From: Candidatus Methylacidiphilales bacterium
Lineage (GTDB): Bacteria; Pseudomonadota; Gammaproteobacteria; JASGCS01
Length of the DNA: 64,000 nucleotides
Reading direction: 5' to 3'
NCBI GenBank assembly: GCA_030054035.1
Contig: JASGCS010000004.1
Coordinates: 1-64,000 of the forward strand
Of this stretch, positions 59,798 to 64,000 are shown piece by piece. Position 1 is the stretch's first letter; each line of letters begins with the position of its first letter. The position numbers and the translations under genes are program-made. Below the pieces are notes generated by a model that did no database searches, was not told where the DNA came from, and was given only the letters and a program-made list of their open reading frames with translations.

Positions 59798-61098
59798 TGA
59801 ATATTCAATTACAAAAATATCCAAATATTTGGTATGGATGGTTTCTTGTTACATGCCTAACATTTTCATATATCCTTTCTTATACCGATCGCTATGTGAT
59901 TTATTTACTTAATACTGCGATTAAAGCCGACTTGTTTTTAACTGATACTCAGATGGGATTGCTCATGGGTCCTGCGTTTGGAATTTTCTACGCTACCGCA
60001 GGTATTCCATTAGGAATATTGGCAGATAAAATGCGGCGGTTAACCTTAATTTCTATAGGCATGATGATTTGGAGTGCCGCGACCATTGCTTGTGGTATGG
60101 TGAAAACCTTCACAGATTTGTTTATCTCCAGAATGGTGGTTGGTGTTGGTGAGGCATGTTTGTCTCCAGCGGCGATTTCGCTCATCTCGGACTGTTTTCC
60201 AAAAGAAAAACGAGGACTTCCGATTGGAATATATTTTGCTGCACTTTCCTTTGGTGCAGGGATTTCAAATTTAATCTTTGGCCCTATTCTAGAATATTCT
60301 AAAAGCCATAACAGTATTCCAATCTTTGGCGAGGTAACCTACTGGCAATTAACATTTATAATTGTAGGCTTGCCGGGAATAGTATTTGCTTTAATGTTAT
60401 TAATTCTCAAAGAGCCAAAGCGAATTTCCGAAGCAAACGACAAAGCATTATCCACTAGTTTTTGGCAAATCAGTAAACAATTTTTCTCTAAAGACTGGAC
60501 GGTGATGATTACTTTTTATCTTACCTTTGGTATGATGACCATAATCGCGTATGGTCACGCGTGGTCACCGGCATTATTTGAAAAAATCCATGGTTGGGAT
60601 AGAGCATACTATGCCAAAATAAATGGAATAGTCTTACTTGCCACTGCACCATTGTGTACGATATTTTTTGGATGGCTTTCGGATCGGCTCATGAAAAAAC
60701 ACGGCAACCTAGTGCCCATGCGAATGGCACTCCTCTCATTTACGGTAATGGTACTAAGCGGAGTAATTGGACCCATTATTCCTAATGCCTATGGTTGTTT
60801 TATTGTGCTCACCCTAAGCACTATCGCAATTGCTGGAATGACTGCAGTAGGCCCTAACGCACTGATACAAATTGTTCCAGCTAATTTGCGTGGAGTAAGT
60901 TCGGCATTTTATTTTATGACTATAAGTATGACTGGATTGTTTTTGGGCCCACCGACGATTGGTTTTGTTAATGATACATTTTTCCACTCTTTAGATGTAT
61001 CAATGTCATTTACATTTCTGTTCTATGCAGTGCCATTTTCTGTTATTGCTGCCATTGCTTATAAACTATATATTAAAAAATTAGCCACTATCCAATGA
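59797..61098 (+). CDS. MFS transporter, spinster-like
   Basis: The 433-residue product has about twelve membrane helices and the MFS signature between helices 2 and 3 (GIPLGILADKMRR). The helix 1 to 2 region DRYVIYLLNTAIKADLFLTDTQMGLLMG (key residues DR, IK.DL.L.D.Q.GLL) is typical of spinster-like carriers, often found in catabolic islands for terpenoids, steroids or carboxylates. It probably imports the substrate of the adjacent CoA-transferases. The ATG shares a base with the upstream stop (TAATG). The amidohydrolase gene overlaps its 3' end by 4 bp. Confidence 0.88.
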   Translation: MNIQLQKYPNIWYGWFLVTCLTFSYILSYTDRYVIYLLNTAIKADLFLTDTQMGLLMGPAFGIFYATAGIPLGILADKMRRLTLISIGMMIWSAATIACGMVKTFTDLFISRMVVGVGEACLSPAAISLISDCFPKEKRGLPIGIYFAALSFGAGISNLIFGPILEYSKSHNSIPIFGEVTYWQLTFIIVGLPGIVFALMLLILKEPKRISEANDKALSTSFWQISKQFFSKDWTVMITFYLTFGMMTIIAYGHAWSPALFEKIHGWDRAYYAKINGIVLLATAPLCTIFFGWLSDRLMKKHGNLVPMRMALLSFTVMVLSGVIGPIIPNAYGCFIVLTLSTIAIAGMTAVGPNALIQIVPANLRGVSSAFYFMTISMTGLFLGPPTIGFVNDTFFHSLDVSMSFTFLFYAVPFSVIAAIAYKLYIKKLATIQ

Positions 61099-61967
61099 TT
61101 AAGGCCATAGATTGTGTTGTAAATATTTGGACTACAGAAGCACTAGCGGTTAGACCGAGCTGGACGAACACCTTTTTTATTGACAAGATGAAAGGTAAAC
61201 ATAACGATATTGGCATCTCATTAGAAACCATGCTCTCGGAAATGGATAGTGCCAATATTGAAGTTGCTTTTTTAGTGGCGGCAAAGTCTGGAAGACTAGG
61301 GCTCCCTGGTAGTTACCACATGCCTTTAGAAATAGTGGCAGAAGCATGTAAAAAATATCCTCATAGATTGTTTGGGTTATGTGGCATTGACCCTACCCAA
61401 GGTATGCAAGGAGTGCGAGCATTAGAATACGCAGTAACCAAACTAGGATTTATCGGCGCACATCTGTATCCGCATTGGTTTGAGTTACCTCCAGACCATG
61501 CTAAATATTATCCTTTTTACTCCAAGTGCATAGAGCTTGATATTCCCATTCAAATCCAAGTTGGCCAATCTCTCATCTACGCCAAAGAGCAGAGACTAAG
61601 ATCAGTCGGTAAACCTATTAGCTTAGATTCGGTTGCATGTGATCTACCCGAATTAAAAATTATTGGCAGTCATGTCGGTATACCATGGCATGAAGAAATG
61701 ATTGCTATGGCTTGGAAACATGAAAATATTTTTATTGCCACTGATGCGCATAGCCCTAAATATTGGCCACCTTCAGTTACACGGTACATTAATAGTTTTG
61801 GTAAGGATAAAGCCCTGTTTGCCACTGACTTTCCTGTATTACGATTTGCCCGAACCAGAGAAGAGATTGAGCAACTCAACCTTAAACCAGAAGTGCAACT
61901 TAAATTTCTTAGAAATAATGCCATCAGGCTTTATAAACTAGATCAAAAAGGCATTACCTATGCCTAA
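61095..61967 (+). CDS. Amidohydrolase family 2 protein
   Basis: The 290-residue product fits the amidohydrolase_2 (ACMSD-like) barrel: GLCGIDPTQGMQGVRALEYAV, GAHLYPHWFELPPD, the His in IIGSHVGIPWHEEMI, and the late Asp in ALFATDFPVLRFARTREEI. The usual HxH at strand 1 is not obvious here (IDCVVNIW), so metal binding may be altered and the activity (decarboxylase, hydrolase or lactonase) is uncertain. It is translationally coupled to the MFS gene (ATGA) and to CoA-transferase copy 3 (8 bp overlap). Confidence 0.75.
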   Translation: MIKAIDCVVNIWTTEALAVRPSWTNTFFIDKMKGKHNDIGISLETMLSEMDSANIEVAFLVAAKSGRLGLPGSYHMPLEIVAEACKKYPHRLFGLCGIDPTQGMQGVRALEYAVTKLGFIGAHLYPHWFELPPDHAKYYPFYSKCIELDIPIQIQVGQSLIYAKEQRLRSVGKPISLDSVACDLPELKIIGSHVGIPWHEEMIAMAWKHENIFIATDAHSPKYWPPSVTRYINSFGKDKALFATDFPVLRFARTREEIEQLNLKPEVQLKFLRNNAIRLYKLDQKGITYA

Positions 61968-63168
61968 AGCTCTAGAAGGTATCAAAGTATTAGAATTAAC
62001 TTCCGTAGTGCTCGGCCCCTACGCGTGCCAACTACTCGGGGATTTGGGTGCAGACATTATTAAAGTAGAGCCACCCAGTGGCGATACCAACCGATACCTT
62101 GGAGCATACAAACAAACTCCTTCAATGTCAGCTCTGTTTATGAGTTGCAATCGCAATAAACGAAGTATCGTCATTGATCTCAAACATCCAGAAGCAAAAG
62201 CAATCCTAGAGGACCTGGCCAGACATTGTGATGTGTTCATCCACAATTTTAGGCCTCAAGCTATGAAAAAACTTGGCCTTAGTTATCAAGACATCAAAAA
62301 AGTAAATAACAAAATCATTTACTGCGGCAGTTATGGATATAGTATCCAAGGACCCTATGGAGAGAAAGGTGCGCTTGATGATTCAATCCAGGCTGCCAGT
62401 GGTATCGCAATGGCAATGGCAATGAATACCCCTGACCAGCAACCGGCATATCTTCCCACCGTAATCGCAGATAAAACCACAGGGCTTATGGTCGCCCAAT
62501 CAGTACTCGCGGCACTGTTTTACCGAGAACGACATGGACATGGTCAAGAAATAGAAGTGCCGATGTTTGAAACCACGGTCTCCTACCTAATGATTGAACA
62601 TCAGTGGGGTATGTGCTTTGATCCCCCACTCGGCGAAGCAGGGTATTCCAGAATTCTAAGTAAAAATAGGAAACCCTATAAAACTAAAGATGGTTATCTA
62701 GCGGTGCTTCCCTATTGGGACAATCACTGGGGACTCTTCTGCGACATAGCCAACCGTGAAGATTTAACCACCAATCCTAAGTTCAACACCATGAAAGCAA
62801 GAGTAGATAACATTGATGAAACTTGCAAGCATATAGAAGATATTATTAAAACCAAAACTACTCAAGACTGGCTAGATGCATTTAAGCCAACTAATATTCC
62901 CCACATGATCGTTAACACATTCCAGGATCTATTCAGTGATCCTCATCTCACCCAGAGCAACTACTGGATTACCAAACAACACCAAAGCGAAGGTTCATTA
63001 CGATTTGCCAAACCACCAGCAAACTTTTCGCACACTCCATCGCAGATTGATAAGCTCCCCCCGCATCTCGGAGAACATACAGAAGAAATTCTACAAGAAA
63101 TCGGCTATCCTGACGCCACCATTCAGGATCTAATTACAAAAAAAGTTTGCAAAAAAGCCAAGCTTTGA
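61960..63168 (+). CDS. CaiB/BaiF-type (class III) CoA-transferase, copy 3
   Basis: The 402-residue product has GIKVLELTSVVLGPYACQLLGDLGAD, IKVEPPSGDTNR, SCNRNKRSIVIDLKHP and the catalytic Asp in PTVIADKTTGLMVAQ. It is the most typical of the three copies for this part of the family. It overlaps the amidohydrolase by 8 bp and ends the run. A hairpin spans its stop codon. The presence of two transferases in one transcript suggests two acids, or one acid and a CoA donor pool, feed the same route. Confidence 0.88.
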   Translation: MPKALEGIKVLELTSVVLGPYACQLLGDLGADIIKVEPPSGDTNRYLGAYKQTPSMSALFMSCNRNKRSIVIDLKHPEAKAILEDLARHCDVFIHNFRPQAMKKLGLSYQDIKKVNNKIIYCGSYGYSIQGPYGEKGALDDSIQAASGIAMAMAMNTPDQQPAYLPTVIADKTTGLMVAQSVLAALFYRERHGHGQEIEVPMFETTVSYLMIEHQWGMCFDPPLGEAGYSRILSKNRKPYKTKDGYLAVLPYWDNHWGLFCDIANREDLTTNPKFNTMKARVDNIDETCKHIEDIIKTKTTQDWLDAFKPTNIPHMIVNTFQDLFSDPHLTQSNYWITKQHQSEGSLRFAKPPANFSHTPSQIDKLPPHLGEHTEEILQEIGYPDATIQDLITKKVCKKAKL

Positions 63169-63191
63169 CATGGGTAGCAACGCTTGGCTTT
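63154..63191. terminator. Candidate bidirectional hairpin terminator
   Basis: AAAGCCAAGC (63154-63163) and GCTTGGCTTT (63182-63191) form a ten-base stem around an 18-base loop. The loop contains the stop codon of CoA-transferase copy 3. It lies between two converging genes, and the flanking A and T runs are short, so it is a modest terminator in either direction. It is the only clear hairpin at a convergent junction in this window. Confidence 0.5.
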
Positions 63192-63200
63192 GATGATAGG

Positions 63201-64000
63201 TTAGTGGTAAGAAACTAAATTAAGCTCAACGAGATCTAAAACAACCTTAGAAACTTTTTCAATAATCGGCACTGCGGCATTTGCCCAGCTTACATTAAAG
63301 GTGTCTGTGTGATAATCTCTTTTTGTAATGATGTTTTTACCAAGGACTGCCTTTAACTGATAATTCATTCTATATTCCCAAGTATATACCGCATAACTAA
63401 TTTTACTCTTGTGGTCAATCTGCATATAGATAGTGTCTGGGCTTTTACCTTTAGGCAATTCACTCACATAGGTGATATTCTTGTAGCCATTCCCACTCAG
63501 TACATTTGCAATTTTTTCATCAAAACTTTTCTTAAGTTGATTAACTGATTGGCTTACATCAAAGGAGTACCAATTACCCGTACCTGATCCAACATCATTC
63601 AAAAATATTACTATTTTTACTTGCCCTTTAATATTTTTGAGTTCCTTATTAGCCTGATTTTTAAGAGGGTAGAGACTGGCTGCGTCTGTCAAGGTAGTAG
63701 TGGAGTTTTTGACAAGTTGCTCATAGAGCTTTTTGTGATCACTTAATAAATCCTTATCATATTTGATAACTCTTAGGTAATCTGCTAGACACAGGAGTGC
63801 GTTTGAAAAACATGTATTTTGATCATCCTTATATTTTGAAATTCTTTCAAAAGTAGTAACTACCGTATCAATTACATTATTTTTTACCACTGTTGCGTCA
63901 ACACTCGCTAAAACAAAGTAGTCATCCCCATCATTACCTACCACATACTTTTCAAACTGTACTGCAGGATAGACAAACTGCTCTAGATCATCGCTACTAA
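63201..64000 (-). CDS. Unknown protein, C-terminal part
   Basis: The frame is open to the right edge, so this is the 3' part of a longer gene; about 265 residues are visible. I do not recognise it. It is soluble-looking, mixed alpha/beta, with many Lys and Asp, a Cys pair (TCFSNALLCLADYL) and a Y-rich beta stretch (DTIYMQIDHKSKISYAVYTWEYRMNYQ). The visible end ILDLVELNLVSYH-like tail (VVLDLVELNLVSYH) has no membrane anchor. The N terminus, and so any signal peptide, lies outside the window. It converges on the CoA-transferase island and is separated by the hairpin. Confidence 0.5.
   Translation of the reverse strand, partial: SSDDLEQFVYPAVQFEKYVVGNDGDDYFVLASVDATVVKNNVIDTVVTTFERISKYKDDQNTCFSNALLCLADYLRVIKYDKDLLSDHKKLYEQLVKNSTTTLTDAASLYPLKNQANKELKNIKGQVKIVIFLNDVGSGTGNWYSFDVSQSVNQLKKSFDEKIANVLSGNGYKNITYVSELPKGKSPDTIYMQIDHKSKISYAVYTWEYRMNYQLKAVLGKNIITKRDYHTDTFNVSWANAAVPIIEKVSKVVLDLVELNLVSYH

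Overview
The window looks like a compact, AT-rich (roughly 37-38% GC by eye) chromosome segment from a betaproteobacterium, probably a streamlined member of Burkholderiales. The evidence is gene order rather than any single marker: mreBCD divergent from gatCAB, purM next to hda, purN followed by a DUF3108 protein, dapA-bamC, a cyclic-nucleotide phosphodiesterase-like gene with a CcsA-like gene, and rpsP-trmD-rplS. Genes are packed wall to wall. There is no non-coding stretch above about 140 bp, and I see no tRNA, rRNA, insertion sequence, prophage or CRISPR array. Apart from PII (glnB) and Hda there is no recognisable regulator in 64 kb.

Layout. 1-1.1 kb: the 3' end of a large Ig-like-repeat surface protein. 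1.1-5.2 kb (minus): mreB-mreC-mreD-hydroxyacid dehydrogenase-rsmJ. 5.2-10.8 kb (plus): gatC-gatA-gatB, an unknown exported protein and bioB. 10.8-19.7 kb: one giant two-partner-secretion exoprotein of about 2964 residues. 19.7-27.8 kb (minus): aceE-aceF-lpdA-ppc, which makes acetyl-CoA and oxaloacetate at the pyruvate/PEP node. 27.9-29.9 kb: argG and a TorF-like porin. 29.9-33.5 kb: purM-purN-DUF3108 facing away from hda and a DUF4124 protein. 33.5-38.8 kb (minus): a GspE/PilB-type ATPase, a short ProRS, a TlpA-like thioredoxin, a DUF3570 protein and WrbA. 38.9-40.9 kb: dapA-bamC. 40.9-48.8 kb (minus): phosphodiesterase, CcsA-like protein, CorC/HlyC, radA, xseB, ispA, dxs, folE2. 48.9-52.1 kb: rpsP-trmD-rplS-glnB-pcnB. 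52.2-63.2 kb: a catabolic island with three class III CoA-transferases, two HMG-CoA-lyase-family enzymes, a VOC protein, a CurA-like reductase, an amidohydrolase and an MFS transporter. 63.2 kb to the end: part of an unknown protein.

The most distinctive signal is transcriptional architecture. Many operon heads have a -10-like hexamer 6-10 nt before the start codon, with no room for a leader or Shine-Dalgarno site. This suggests widespread leaderless mRNAs, while several others (tpsA, torF, curA-like, pcnB) have a clear GGAG. Several divergent pairs seem to share one AT-rich core with overlapping, oppositely oriented -10 elements, and the convergent pairs abut or overlap at their stop codons. 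Other points of note: rimM is missing between rpsP and trmD; ProRS lacks the insertion editing domain; mrdA/rodA do not follow mreD; purN and the DUF3108 gene overlap by 104 bp in different frames; and the secretion domain of the giant exoprotein has a base composition unlike the rest of its own gene.
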